Shown here: positions 24,237 to 32,398 of the stretch, in pieces
Numbering within the stretch: position 1 is the stretch's first letter
How the letters are laid out: each line of letters starts with the position of its first letter
From: Pseudotabrizicola algicola
GTDB taxonomy: Bacteria; Pseudomonadota; Alphaproteobacteria; Rhodobacterales; Rhodobacteraceae
Direction of reading: 5' to 3'
NCBI RefSeq assembly: GCF_010915705.1
Contig: NZ_JAAIKE010000016.1
Coordinates: forward strand, 1-34,276
Length of the DNA: 34,276 bases
The notes under the pieces: model-generated
The model's input: the letters and a program-made list of their open reading frames with translations, nothing else
The model's database searches: none
What the model was told of the DNA's origin: nothing
Position numbers and translations under genes: made by a program

Positions 24237-24859
24237 CGGCGGATCTCCAGGAGCGGGATGGAGGCGATCGAGCCGAGGCGCTCGAGGTCGAGCGTCACGT
24301 CGAGCGTGTCGGTGTCGAAGCGGACGGGGGTGTCGAACTCGAAGCCCGCGGTGACGGGGACGCCCGCGCCGGGGGCCGAGCCGAAGGTGACGAGGCCGGT
24401 CATGGTGTCGACCGACCAGCCCGAGAGCTGCTCGGTCCCGCCGAGTGCCACGCGGACGGTGCTCGCGACGGGCTTGGCGATGGCGCGCGTCCAGGACTGC
24501 GGGCCGGAGGCGTAGCGCTTCGCCAGCGGGAATGTCGTGCGGACGCCATTGCCAGTGCCGAGCGGCTGATCCAGCGGCGAGGCCGTGCCCGAGGGCAGGC
24601 AGGACTTGTGGTCGCCCCAGTCCTTGAAGCGGAAGCCGTGGAGCCTGCCATTGCGCGCCTCGAAGAACGCGACCACTGCTGCGAGATCGTCGGCGCGGCG
24701 GATGCCATAGGCGACGTCGTAGCGGCGACGCGAGTTCGCCCAGCTGGCGTTACGCTCCTCGTCGCCCGAGGCCAGCTCGACCACCTGCGTGCGCCGCTCG
24801 GGCCCGCCGCGCGCGCCACGGCTGATCGCGTCCGGAAACCGGACTTCGTGAAACGCCAT
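24233..24859 (-). CDS. DUF2460 phage tail (GTA gp12-like distal tail) protein
   Basis: A 208-aa protein starting MAFHEVRFPDAISRGARGGP, the characteristic opening of DUF2460. Other family segments are RRRYDVAYGIRRADDL, FFEARNGRLHGFRFKDWGDH and the end GFEFDTPVRFDTDTLDV. In gene transfer agents this family is the distal tail protein joining tail tube and hub. It follows the tape measure gene by eleven bases. Here the lysis genes lie between DUF2460 and DUF2163, whereas in RcGTA the two tail genes are adjacent. Confidence 0.92.
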   Translation of the reverse strand: MAFHEVRFPDAISRGARGGPERRTQVVELASGDEERNASWANSRRRYDVAYGIRRADDLAAVVAFFEARNGRLHGFRFKDWGDHKSCLPSGTASPLDQPLGTGNGVRTTFPLAKRYASGPQSWTRAIAKPVASTVRVALGGTEQLSGWSVDTMTGLVTFGSAPGAGVPVTAGFEFDTPVRFDTDTLDVTLDLERLGSIASIPLLEIRR

Positions 24860-24870
24860 GCTAGGGATCC

Positions 24871-27045
24871 TCAGAGACCGCGGCGGCCCATCGACACCGC
24901 GCGGGCGATGTCGGCGGCGACTTGCGTCCGCGATTGCCGGAAGCTCTCCGCGTCGCGGGTCATGATTGTGACGTTGACGGAGGGCGCGGTGCCGCGCCCG
25001 CCATATCCCGCAGCCTCGCGGCGCGAGAGCACCCGCTCGCCGCGCTGCAGGATCGCGGGCACCTCGTCGGGTTTCAGTCCGACCCAGCCGCCGGAGTGCA
25101 TCCGCGGCGCGCCCGCGAAGGCCAGTGCCGGGACCATCCGGCCGGGACCGGGAGCGCCCACCGTGCCGCCCGCATGCAGGACCGAGGCAAACATGCCCCC
25201 GGCGCCGCCGAGCACGCCCGAGAGCAGCCCCGCCAGCGGGCCGAGGATGAAGCGCCGCGCGGCGAGCCGGGCCAGATCGGCGATCATCGAGGTCACCAGA
25301 TCGCGGAAGTCGAACTTGCCCTTGCGCACGAAGTCAGCGACCGCGTTCTCGGCCGCGCCGAACGCTCCCACGAGCGCCTGGCCGATATCCGCGCCGATCT
25401 CGCGCGCTCTTGCGGCATAGTCGGCGAGCGCGGCGGTGACCGCCTGCCATCCGGTGACGGCGTCCTCGGCGCCGGTGGCGGTGTCCGCCCCTGCCTGCCG
25501 CCCAGCGGCGCCCGCGCGGCCTGCCGAGGTCTCCGCCTCGTCCAGCGCCTCGGCAACGCGCCGGGCCCCGGCGGCAGCGGCATCGAGTGCGCCTTCGGTT
25601 TCCTCGCCCGACCCGCGCACGGCCTCGACCAGCGCGGTGACGGCCTCGCGCACCCCGTCGAAGGCTCCCGCGCGGGTGTCCGCTGCCCGCTGGCGGAACC
25701 GCTCGGCCATAGTGCCCGCGTTGCTGGCGGCATGATCCAGCATCGAGGCCCAGGACTGCGCGCCGAACCAGTCGATCTGGAAATCCGCGCCGATCCGGTC
25801 GGCCACGGCATTGAAGGTCGGCCCGATCATCCCGAGGAAGTCGGCCCATTTCCCCGCAAGGAAAGCCATCAGGCGGGTCCAGATGCCCTCGATATCCGCG
25901 CGCAGAGCCCGGAAGTCGTCGACCAGCGAGCCCATGGTCGTCTTGATGCCGTCCCAGACCGCGCGGGCGACATTGCCCATCAGCTCCAGCGCATTGCCGA
26001 AACCCCCGGCGCCCGTGACAAGGCGGGAAAATTGATACACCAGTTCCCCTGCGCCGACGATCAGCGCCCCGATGCCAGTGCGGATCAGCGCGCCGCGCAG
26101 GACCACGAGCGCAGTGGCTAGCCCGCGCACCGACAGCGCCGCAGCCGCCAGCCCCGCGACCCAGCGCCCGGCCATCAGGGCGGCGAATGTGCCCGCGATG
26201 CTGACAAGTCGGCCAAGGTTGTCGAAGAGCATGCGGATCGCGATGCCGAGCGGCCCGGTGGTGCGCGCCACCGCCGCCATGGCATCGGCGACAGCCTCCA
26301 GCGCGGGCGCGGCGGCAACGGCCAGCTGGTTCGACAGCCCGCGCCAGATCAGGCCGAGGCGCGAGATGGCGTCGTTGGTCCGCTCGATCTGGCGCGCGTC
26401 CTGTTCGCTGACGACGACGCCGAAATCCCGCACATCCTGTGTCGCCTGACGCAGCGTGGCGGTATCGATCCGTGTGAACACGAGCGCCGCACGGTCGCCG
26501 AAGAGCTGCGAGGCGATGGCCGCGCGCTCTGCCTCGGGCACGAAGTCCGCCAGCCGGTCCTGGATCAGCGCGATCCGCTGGTCGAGCGGCAGGGCCTGCA
26601 GTTCTCCCGCCGACAGCCGCAGGCGGCGAAGGGCTTCCGTCGCAGGTCCGGCCCCGGCGGCGGCCTGGCTCAGCCGCCGCGTCAGCTGCATCGCCGCCTG
26701 TTCGACCTGGCCCATGGACACGCCCGCCAGATCGCCCGCGCGTTCGAGCACCTGGATGCTCTCGACTGTCGTATCCAGCGAGGCCGCGAGCTTGGCCTGC
26801 GCATCCACGACGGACAGCCCCGAGCGGATCATCGCCGTGGCCGCCGCCGCAAGCGCCCCGGCTGCCGCCGCCGCCGCGATCCGCGCGCGCCGCGCGAAAG
26901 CGGCGAGCCGGGTGTTGGCCAGCTCCATCTCGCGCGACAGTCGACCGAAGCCGCGCGCACCCGCTTCGCCGACACCTTCCAGTTCGGCACGCACCTGCCG
27001 ACCGCCCACCGCCGCAAGGCGGACGCTGACACGCTTTTCCGTCAT
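24871..27045 (-). CDS. Phage tail tape measure protein
   Basis: A 724-aa protein, Ala-rich and mostly helical. It opens with MTEKRVSVRLAAVGG, a basic amphipathic start seen in tape measures of this group, followed by long coiled-coil-like helices (residues 20-110) and hydrophobic segments around 270-345 (AGTFAALMAGRWVAGLAAAALS, LIRTGIGALIVGAGELVYQF). The C-terminal part has a Gly-rich stretch (GPLAGLLSGVLGGAGGM) and ends DIARAVSMGRRGL. It sets tail length and is ejected at infection. Its place after the frameshifting G/GT chaperone genes is the canonical siphovirus arrangement. Confidence 0.9.
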   Translation of the reverse strand: MTEKRVSVRLAAVGGRQVRAELEGVGEAGARGFGRLSREMELANTRLAAFARRARIAAAAAAGALAAAATAMIRSGLSVVDAQAKLAASLDTTVESIQVLERAGDLAGVSMGQVEQAAMQLTRRLSQAAAGAGPATEALRRLRLSAGELQALPLDQRIALIQDRLADFVPEAERAAIASQLFGDRAALVFTRIDTATLRQATQDVRDFGVVVSEQDARQIERTNDAISRLGLIWRGLSNQLAVAAAPALEAVADAMAAVARTTGPLGIAIRMLFDNLGRLVSIAGTFAALMAGRWVAGLAAAALSVRGLATALVVLRGALIRTGIGALIVGAGELVYQFSRLVTGAGGFGNALELMGNVARAVWDGIKTTMGSLVDDFRALRADIEGIWTRLMAFLAGKWADFLGMIGPTFNAVADRIGADFQIDWFGAQSWASMLDHAASNAGTMAERFRQRAADTRAGAFDGVREAVTALVEAVRGSGEETEGALDAAAAGARRVAEALDEAETSAGRAGAAGRQAGADTATGAEDAVTGWQAVTAALADYAARAREIGADIGQALVGAFGAAENAVADFVRKGKFDFRDLVTSMIADLARLAARRFILGPLAGLLSGVLGGAGGMFASVLHAGGTVGAPGPGRMVPALAFAGAPRMHSGGWVGLKPDEVPAILQRGERVLSRREAAGYGGRGTAPSVNVTIMTRDAESFRQSRTQVAADIARAVSMGRRGL

Positions 27046-27066
27046 TGGGGTCGCCTCGTGGAGGGG

Positions 27067-27731
27067 TCAGCCGCGCTCGGCGGCAAGGGTTTCGTTGGTC
27101 TTGCGCACCATCACGGCCTCGATGGGCGGCAGGAACTCGGCCATGGCCAAAGGCGGGACACCCAGCGCGCGGCCGAGGCTGAGCGCCGCGCCCATGTCCC
27201 AGCCGATCACCGCGCCGGGGAGGATTCGCAGCTGGCCGCCGAGGCGCTGCGCGAGGTCCCAGACCTGTGTGCCCTCAAGGGAGAGCGGCCGGTTCAGCCC
27301 TGCCGGGCAGTCCGGGCAGGCTTGCGGACACGCCGCGCAGTAGCTTTCGCCCCCGCCGTAGGACCACTCGGCGAGGGCGCAGAGGCGTTTTTTTCCTGTT
27401 CCAGCAGCAGGCCCTTCGCCACATAGGCCGCCTGGAAGGCCTCGAAGGCGGGCCAGATTTCGAGGAGCGCGTCGATCCCCTCGGGCGTCACGCTGACCGG
27501 GTTGCCCTCGGCATCGCCGATGCCTTCCCACTCGAGCACCGCGCGCCGCGCCACGGCCTTGGCCATGGCGAGCGCCAGTTCCTCGGTCGTGGCCTCGGGC
27601 GGCATGGCCTCGACCACTGGGTCGGCCCGGGCCGAGACCATCAGCGCGGTGGTCAGCGGGCGCAGCTTCAGCCGCACCCCGGGCAGCAGGTCGAGCCAGC
27701 GCGGCGCATTCGTCAGGTCCAGCGTCAGCAT
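27067..27731 (-). CDS. Tail assembly chaperone, -1 frameshift fusion (GT-like)
   Basis: The zero-frame coding runs 27731 to 27387. A -1 slip then continues from 27387 to a stop at 27067, giving about 221 aa (115 plus 106). The -1 frame after the slip reads RLCALAEWSYGGGESYCAAC and ends VMVRKTNETLAAERG. That is clearly protein-like and has no good independent start, and it stops 21 bases before the tape measure ATG. The T part carries a C-x2-C-x3-C-x2-C cluster (CAACPQACPDCP), suggesting a small metal knuckle. The fusion is inferred from the slippery heptamer, gene order and coding quality. Confidence 0.75.
27294..27731 (-). CDS. Tail assembly chaperone, short form (G-like)
   Basis: A 145-aa zero-frame product starting MLTLDLTNAPRWLDLLPGVR. 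Its ATG shares one base with the tail-tube stop (TGATG), so the longer frame from 27770 is rejected. The body (about residues 1-112) is acidic and helical; after the slippery site the zero-frame tail is a low-complexity, basic Ala/Ser/Pro/Arg stretch ending KPARTARQG. In siphoviruses the G protein works with its frameshifted partner to chaperone the tape measure during tail assembly. Function is assigned by position and by the frameshift arrangement. Confidence 0.8.
   Translation of the reverse strand: MLTLDLTNAPRWLDLLPGVRLKLRPLTTALMVSARADPVVEAMPPEATTEELALAMAKAVARRAVLEWEGIGDAEGNPVSVTPEGIDALLEIWPAFEAFQAAYVAKGLLLEQEKNASAPSPSGPTAGAKATARRVRKPARTARQG
27387..27396 (-). promoter_or_regulatory. Programmed -1 ribosomal frameshift site
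   Basis: On the minus strand the sequence is GGAAAAAAAC, read in the zero frame as CAG GAA AAA AAC. It contains the canonical slippery heptamer A AAA AAC in the correct phase. The -1 frame downstream is open for 106 codons. No stem-loop was modelled, but the downstream region is very GC-rich. Confidence 0.8.
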
Positions 27732-28675
27732 CAGTACGTCTCCCTCTCGTTCACCAGCGTCACCGTGCACATCCGCCCCAGCACCGGATCGACCGCCGCC
27801 TGCCAGTCGAAGGTGGCCTGGATGCCCTGCGGGCCGGGCACCTCGATGCGCGGGCGCGGCAGGTAGACGGCGTGGATCGTGAAGGTCAGGCTCTCGCCCG
27901 AGGGCAGCGTCCAGCCGAGTTCGATCTCGCAGGCGTCTCCGGCGATGGCTTGGTTGGCCAGCACCTGATCGGCGAAGCGCACCTCCATCCGGCCCGTGAG
28001 TGCGGCCATGCCGGGGTCGGCGCCGTCGATGCGACCATCGGCGCGGATGGTCTCGATCCGGTCGAGGTTGTTGGCATAGGTCACCTCGGCGGTGACGAGA
28101 TTGCCGAGCGCCGTGCCGTTCCGGGTGACCATGCCGTTGAAATGGCCGAAGCGCAGCAGGTCGAGTGCCGCCGGTGTGGCCGCCCCGGTAGTCGCGGCCA
28201 GCGCCTCGCCCTGCGCGACCAGCCGGGCGGTGGCGGTCAGCAGCCCCGCGCGCTGCATCTGGAACGAGAGCTGGTCGACCACGCAGCCCGCATACATGGC
28301 GAACCGCGGCACCTCGGGCATGGCGACCTCGATGGCCATCGAGGGCAGCACCCAGCCGCCCGAGCGGAACTCGTGGCTATAGGGCCCGGGCGCGGTGCCG
28401 GTGGTTGTCGGCGCCCCGAACGCTCCTTTCAGCCAGAAGCCGAAGGCATTGGCGTCGATCGGCACGACCATGTCGCCATCCGCCGTCAGCGCGTCCTTGA
28501 TCGGCGCCAGCGGATCGCGGCCATAGCCGAGCAGCTCGGAGTTCAGGAGCGGCTGCTCGGCCCCCAGCGTGGTGCTGGCAAACGGCATCCGCGTGTAGCC
28601 GCTGGCCGGCGGCGTGCCATAGGTCGTCTCGAACGCAAGCGCCATCAGCGCCCGCGCCCCCTGGGCTCGTGCCAT
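27731..28675 (-). CDS. Phage tail tube (major tail) protein
   Basis: A 314-aa protein, MARAQGARALMALAFETTYG..., with the N-terminal FETTYGTPPASGYTRMPF pattern of tail tube proteins. Alternating beta-strand segments and a central conserved region (MAIEVAMPEVPRFAMYAGCV, VDQLSFQMQRAGLLTATARL) follow. The end is strand-rich (CEIELGWTLPSGESLTFTIH). It would polymerise into the tail tube. It lies between the tail-terminator-like gene and the G/GT chaperones, the standard siphovirus place. Its stop overlaps the G start by one base. Confidence 0.88.
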   Translation of the reverse strand: MARAQGARALMALAFETTYGTPPASGYTRMPFASTTLGAEQPLLNSELLGYGRDPLAPIKDALTADGDMVVPIDANAFGFWLKGAFGAPTTTGTAPGPYSHEFRSGGWVLPSMAIEVAMPEVPRFAMYAGCVVDQLSFQMQRAGLLTATARLVAQGEALAATTGAATPAALDLLRFGHFNGMVTRNGTALGNLVTAEVTYANNLDRIETIRADGRIDGADPGMAALTGRMEVRFADQVLANQAIAGDACEIELGWTLPSGESLTFTIHAVYLPRPRIEVPGPQGIQATFDWQAAVDPVLGRMCTVTLVNERETY

Positions 28676-28699
28676 GGTATTCTCCTCGGGTTGTCGGGG

Positions 28700-29119
28700 T
28701 CAGGCCAGCGGGTCGGCCGTGGAATAATGCAGAACCACCGGGATCACGGCGGCCTTCAGGCTGGCCGCGCCCTCGACGGGCAGATCGACCGGGCGCGGAG
28801 CTTCCGCCTCGACCCAGTCGCAAAGCCCGCCCAGCGTGCGGTCGGCTGCGAGCGCCGTGCCGATGCTGGCGGTCAGCGTGTCGAAGGCGGCGTCACGGGC
28901 GATGCCCTGCACGATAGCCTCGATCTCGGCGCGATGCTGGTAGTGGTAGGTGAGCGGCGATAATGTCACCTCGGGTTCACCCGGCTCGCCATCCCGCAGG
29001 ACCAGCAGGCCAACGGCCGGCACGCGCTCAGGCAGCACCTCGCCGCGCAGGGCGGTCGCGGGCAGCGCCGAGAGCCGCGCGTGCAGCGCGGCGAGGATTG
29101 TCTCGCGGAAGGTGGGCAT
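28700..29119 (-). CDS. Tail terminator / minor tail protein
   Basis: A 139-aa protein (MPTFRETILAALHARLSALP ... VVLHYSTADPLA). The helical start, LLVLRDGEPGEPEVTLSPLT, the YHYQHRAEIEAIV strand and the DLPVEGAASLKAAVIPVVLH ending match the compact fold of tail-completion proteins just upstream of tail tube genes. It would cap the tail tube and help join it to the head. Its start is 22 bases from the ATG of a divergent plus-strand cargo gene, which separates it from the upstream head-tail genes. Confidence 0.75.
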   Translation of the reverse strand: MPTFRETILAALHARLSALPATALRGEVLPERVPAVGLLVLRDGEPGEPEVTLSPLTYHYQHRAEIEAIVQGIARDAAFDTLTASIGTALAADRTLGGLCDWVEAEAPRPVDLPVEGAASLKAAVIPVVLHYSTADPLA

Positions 29120-29127
29120 GCCGAACC

Positions 29128-29136
29128 TGTTATAAT
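29128..29136 (+). promoter_or_regulatory. Extended -10 promoter of the 723-aa cargo gene
   Basis: TGTTATAAT contains a perfect TATAAT (29131-29136) with the TG extension. The predicted transcript start falls at about 29142-29143, on or next to the cargo ATG, which suggests leaderless translation. No good -35 is seen at the expected distance, as is common for extended -10 promoters. Confidence 0.6.
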
Positions 29137-29141
29137 TCGCT

Positions 29142-31313
29142 ATGTTGCGAGCGCTGATCCGAGCCAGAATCGGAGATATTCATGGGCCGACAATGGCGGA
29201 ACCGATAATGACCGAATTTCAACCAGAGCCGCGTCCTTCAGCGGAAATCTTTGCAGACTTGCGTAGCCTTGCGACCTCAGACGGAGCAATACACGGTATT
29301 TCAGAGATCATCTTCCGCGACTGGGTCTATACGATCGACACGCAAGAGCGAACCGTCGTCGATGATCCGGAACACCGTTGGTCGACTTCCCGCCTAAACA
29401 AGCCGGAATTGATGCTCCTGCTGGGATTGGCAGTCCAGTCTGAGTCTGATCGAACACATACTGTGCTCGGCTACGCCTCGATCTTCATGTCGGAGGCTGA
29501 CCGGCTTCTTCGGGAGCTTCACGACCGCGTCATGATCGACGTCAAATCTGCGCTGCCCGCAAACTTGCTTGAGGTTGAGAACCCCCTTGATGTTGTCGGT
29601 CCGATGGCCCGCGAAGCCATTTATTACGCTGCAGAAAGTTTCTATCTCCATCAGTTCCCACCGTTTATCCGTCAAAGATACCGGCGCGACGGCGACTGGC
29701 TTCTGCGAAGTAAGGGTATCTCTATCCTCCCGATGATCGAAATCGCCCGGTTCATCTCGGACCGGATCAACCGACAGATGTCAGTGGTCGGTCACCTCCG
29801 TAAGTCGGGCACCGCCCTGAATAGCGGTGACCTGACCAACAGCCTAATGATCCCGCTCGCGGACATTCGACGAAAGTTCAAAGGCAAGGCGGACGCGTTC
29901 GACCGACTGTTCGCGATCAATGTGACCGCGACCAACCTCGGCTTCACGGATCCGTTTGCGATCAACGAGGCCATGATCTGTCCGATCGTTCGGATCGGCG
30001 ATTTCCTCTACGTTCCTAATCAGTACCGGCTCTTCGAAACGCTCTATGAGAGCCCCTTCTACTGGATGTTGCGGGATGAGAACTACATGGAAATCGCGAA
30101 GGCTAACCGCGGCACTTTTCTTGAGGCTACCGCGGCGCAAATCCTTCGATCCGTGTTCGGGTCGGAGAACGTCCATGAGAACGTGACCCTCTACAGTGGG
30201 ACGAAGGACAAGGCGGGTGAGATCGACATCCTCGTCACGTACGGAGAGTTCGTGCTGGTCGTCCAAGCGAAGTCCAAGCGGATCACCATGCAGGCTCGGG
30301 CGGGTGACAAGGCCGCATTGCGCCGGGATTTCCGTGACGCTATCCAGGCCCCCTACGGCCAGGCGCTGACGTGCGCACGGTTGATTAGAATGGGTGCCAC
30401 TTGCGTTCGGTCTGACGGAACCAAGATCGAAGTGCGCCGTGTGAACCGGTTGTTCCCGATGGTGGTCCTGAGTGACCACTTTCCCGCGGTAACCATGCTG
30501 GCCCGTAGCCTTCTAGAACGCGAGAAGGAGATTGCGCCTGTCATCTGGGATCTTGGAGTTTTGGACTGTGCCGCCCGGCTCTTTCCGAACCCGATCGACA
30601 TGATCTTCTACCTGAAGAGCCGCTCTGATCTGTACGACCAAGTCATGTCGGAAAGCGAGCACTGCTTCATAGGCTTCCACCTGACGCACAAGTTGGCCCT
30701 GCCAGATGAGTTCCACGGTCTGGCCATCGACCGGGATTACGCGCAGCCGGTCGACGACTTCATGATGCCCTTCGATGTGGGGGTGGAGGGTATCCGCCCG
30801 AAAGGGATCTTGGAGCGCATCGATATACCGATTGTCACCGATCTCCTGAGGGAGCTGAGATCCAAGGGGCCAGAAATCGCCGCGGTGGTGGTCGATCTCT
30901 ACGACTTCTCGAGTGAGATGCTTCGCGACATGGCGGCGCATATCACCCAACTTCGAAAAGAGGTAGCCGCAGGAAAGGCACTTAAGGCATTTTCGATCCC
31001 AACCACGGCCGGAGGCCTGACTTACGTTGTAGTTGACCATTTGAGCGAGAAATCACGCGCAGCAGCGAGCAGCATTGGCAGGAAGCACAAGTACGACACC
31101 AAAAGCTCGCACTGGTACGTGATCGTCGATTGTATCCAGACCGGCAACCCTATCGACGAGCTCGGATGCCTCGTTTGGGAATGGCAACAGGATCACGAGG
31201 AGCAACGACTTGCAGATCAGGTATCAGGTTTGTTTAGATCGAGTCGCTCTGTCATTCAGGTGGGTGATGCATCAAAGGCTTTAGCGGACAAGGCAAAAGA
31301 TGCTTCCACTTGA
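29142..31313 (+). CDS. Putative Mrr-like (D...QxK) nuclease-domain protein, opposite-strand cargo in the prophage late operon
   Basis: A protein of up to 723 aa that I do not recognise as a named family. The helical N-terminal half (residues 30-320) has no clear domain. A nuclease-like core follows: Glu328 (GTFLEATAAQIL), Asp362 in GEIDILVTYGEF and Gln375-x-Lys377 in VLVVQAKSKR. This is the D...QxK form of the PD-(D/E)xK fold seen in Mrr-type restriction enzymes. The last 330 residues are of unknown type. The start is uncertain: 29142 fits a leaderless transcript from the TATAAT box, while 29193 and 29208 are alternatives. It sits on the plus strand between DUF6441 and the tail terminator, both minus, and is visibly less GC-rich than its neighbours. 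These are signs of an acquired moron, perhaps anti-phage. Function is inferred. Confidence 0.75.
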   Translation: MLRALIRARIGDIHGPTMAEPIMTEFQPEPRPSAEIFADLRSLATSDGAIHGISEIIFRDWVYTIDTQERTVVDDPEHRWSTSRLNKPELMLLLGLAVQSESDRTHTVLGYASIFMSEADRLLRELHDRVMIDVKSALPANLLEVENPLDVVGPMAREAIYYAAESFYLHQFPPFIRQRYRRDGDWLLRSKGISILPMIEIARFISDRINRQMSVVGHLRKSGTALNSGDLTNSLMIPLADIRRKFKGKADAFDRLFAINVTATNLGFTDPFAINEAMICPIVRIGDFLYVPNQYRLFETLYESPFYWMLRDENYMEIAKANRGTFLEATAAQILRSVFGSENVHENVTLYSGTKDKAGEIDILVTYGEFVLVVQAKSKRITMQARAGDKAALRRDFRDAIQAPYGQALTCARLIRMGATCVRSDGTKIEVRRVNRLFPMVVLSDHFPAVTMLARSLLEREKEIAPVIWDLGVLDCAARLFPNPIDMIFYLKSRSDLYDQVMSESEHCFIGFHLTHKLALPDEFHGLAIDRDYAQPVDDFMMPFDVGVEGIRPKGILERIDIPIVTDLLRELRSKGPEIAAVVVDLYDFSSEMLRDMAAHITQLRKEVAAGKALKAFSIPTTAGGLTYVVVDHLSEKSRAAASSIGRKHKYDTKSSHWYVIVDCIQTGNPIDELGCLVWEWQQDHEEQRLADQVSGLFRSSRSVIQVGDASKALADKAKDAST

Positions 31314-31442
31314 GTCTCCTCGCGGATCGATAGCAACCCTCAGCCAAACCGAAGATCAGAAGAGCGTTGATGATCGAGGGCACCCGCTGTTCCATTGCCG
31401 GTGGTAATTGACGCGCGATTACCTAACCCAAACCACAATCGC

Positions 31443-32075
31443 TTAACGCATTCGCGCCTCCACCCACTTCGCAACGATCAGCCCCGGCACGGCGTCATGC
31501 GCCCGCGCCGCATCTCGCGCCAGGTCGAGCCGCTTCGGCAGCTTGACCTGCGGCACAAGCAGGAAGATCGGCACCGTGGTCGCGCCCCGACCGGTTTTCG
31601 CCCGTGACGCCACGGCGCGGCCCTTCGTGTTCAGCCGTCCTTCTGCGACAAGCAGGCTCGGCCCCGCTCGGCGATAGACGAAGCGCAGGCGCAGCCCCGA
31701 GCGGCGCTCCCACTCGCCGGGGGTGATCCGCCCCCCGCGCAGGGATTTGCCTGCGGCGGGAAGCGGGATCGCGAGCCAAAAGCCGTTCTTGGAGCGGATC
31801 AGCGGGCCAGTGTCGTGGGCACCGATGATGACCGGGGCCTTCGACCAGACCAGCGCCGCAGCGCTGAGGCTCGGTTTGCCCTTCGGGAACTGCTCGGACC
31901 GGATGGTGCGGGCGAGCCGGGCCCCGAGGCCCGCGCCAGTGATCTGCGCGCGCCAGGCGTCCTTTAGGCCGGTCCCGGCCTCGCGGATCGCGGCTGAGAC
32001 GGCGCGCTCGCCCGCCGCGACTTCGGCCGCCATCATCGCGACGATGTCGGGATCGATGTCGAGCTTCAGTTTCAC
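31443..32075 (-). CDS. DUF6441 phage protein (tail/neck component)
   Basis: A 210-aa basic protein. The GTG at 32075 overlaps the preceding stop as GTGA, giving the start MKLKLDIDPDIVAMMAAEV. Segments such as LGARLARTIRSEQFPKGKPS, APVIIGAHDTGPLIRSKNG and FWLAIPLPAAGK match the DUF6441 family of Rhodobacterales phages, a minor component encoded between the head-tail joining protein and the tail terminator. Its position suggests a neck or tail-completion role. The normal downstream neighbour has been displaced by the 2.3-kb opposite-strand cargo gene. Confidence 0.82.
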   Translation of the reverse strand: MKLKLDIDPDIVAMMAAEVAAGERAVSAAIREAGTGLKDAWRAQITGAGLGARLARTIRSEQFPKGKPSLSAAALVWSKAPVIIGAHDTGPLIRSKNGFWLAIPLPAAGKSLRGGRITPGEWERRSGLRLRFVYRRAGPSLLVAEGRLNTKGRAVASRAKTGRGATTVPIFLLVPQVKLPKRLDLARDAARAHDAVPGLIVAKWVEARMR

Positions 32076-32383
32076 GCGGGCCTCAGATCCACGGTCCAGA
32101 CCAGCCGCTCGCGGTCGCGGACGGGCTCGCCCTGGATGAGGAAAGCGTCGCCGTCGATCTCGACCCGGTCGCCTGCACGCGGATTCGCCACCTCGCTCAC
32201 GCGCAGGTCGATCTGCGTGGTCTCGGTCCAGAGCCGGGCATCGCCGAAGTCGGTGATCGCATCTGCACGCCGGGCGACAATGCGCACCAGTTGTGGCGCG
32301 CCGCCCTCGGCAACATAGACCGCGTCCCGCCCGATGTTCGGATCGGCGAAGAGCAAATCGACAGTGGATGCAAAGACATTCAT
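32072..32383 (-). CDS. Phage head-tail joining protein
   Basis: A 103-aa protein (MNVFASTVDLLFADPNIGRD ... RERLVWTVDLRPA). Small size, a short N-terminal helix followed by beta strands (VRIVARRADAITDFGDARLW, RVEIDGDAFLIQGEP), and position between capsid and tail genes fit head-tail joining proteins. GGGGAC about ten bases before the ATG is a usable ribosome-binding site. The ATG is only 15 bases from the ATG of the divergent plus-strand cargo gene. The stop is coupled to DUF6441 by GTGA. Confidence 0.78.
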   Translation of the reverse strand: MNVFASTVDLLFADPNIGRDAVYVAEGGAPQLVRIVARRADAITDFGDARLWTETTQIDLRVSEVANPRAGDRVEIDGDAFLIQGEPVRDRERLVWTVDLRPA

Positions 32384-32386
32384 GGC

Positions 32387-32392
32387 TATGCT
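32387..32392 (+). promoter_or_regulatory. Possible -10 element of the 280-aa cargo gene
   Basis: TATGCT ends seven bases before the ATG at 32399, so a transcript from it would begin at the ATG itself. No clear -35 or ribosome-binding site is visible. The placement parallels the other cargo gene, but the match to consensus is only fair. Confidence 0.3.
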
Positions 32393-32398
32393 GTCCCC

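Noticed and set aside
24922-26121. 399-codon plus-strand frame opposite the tape measure gene
   Set aside because: Antisense shadow in very GC-rich DNA without motifs.
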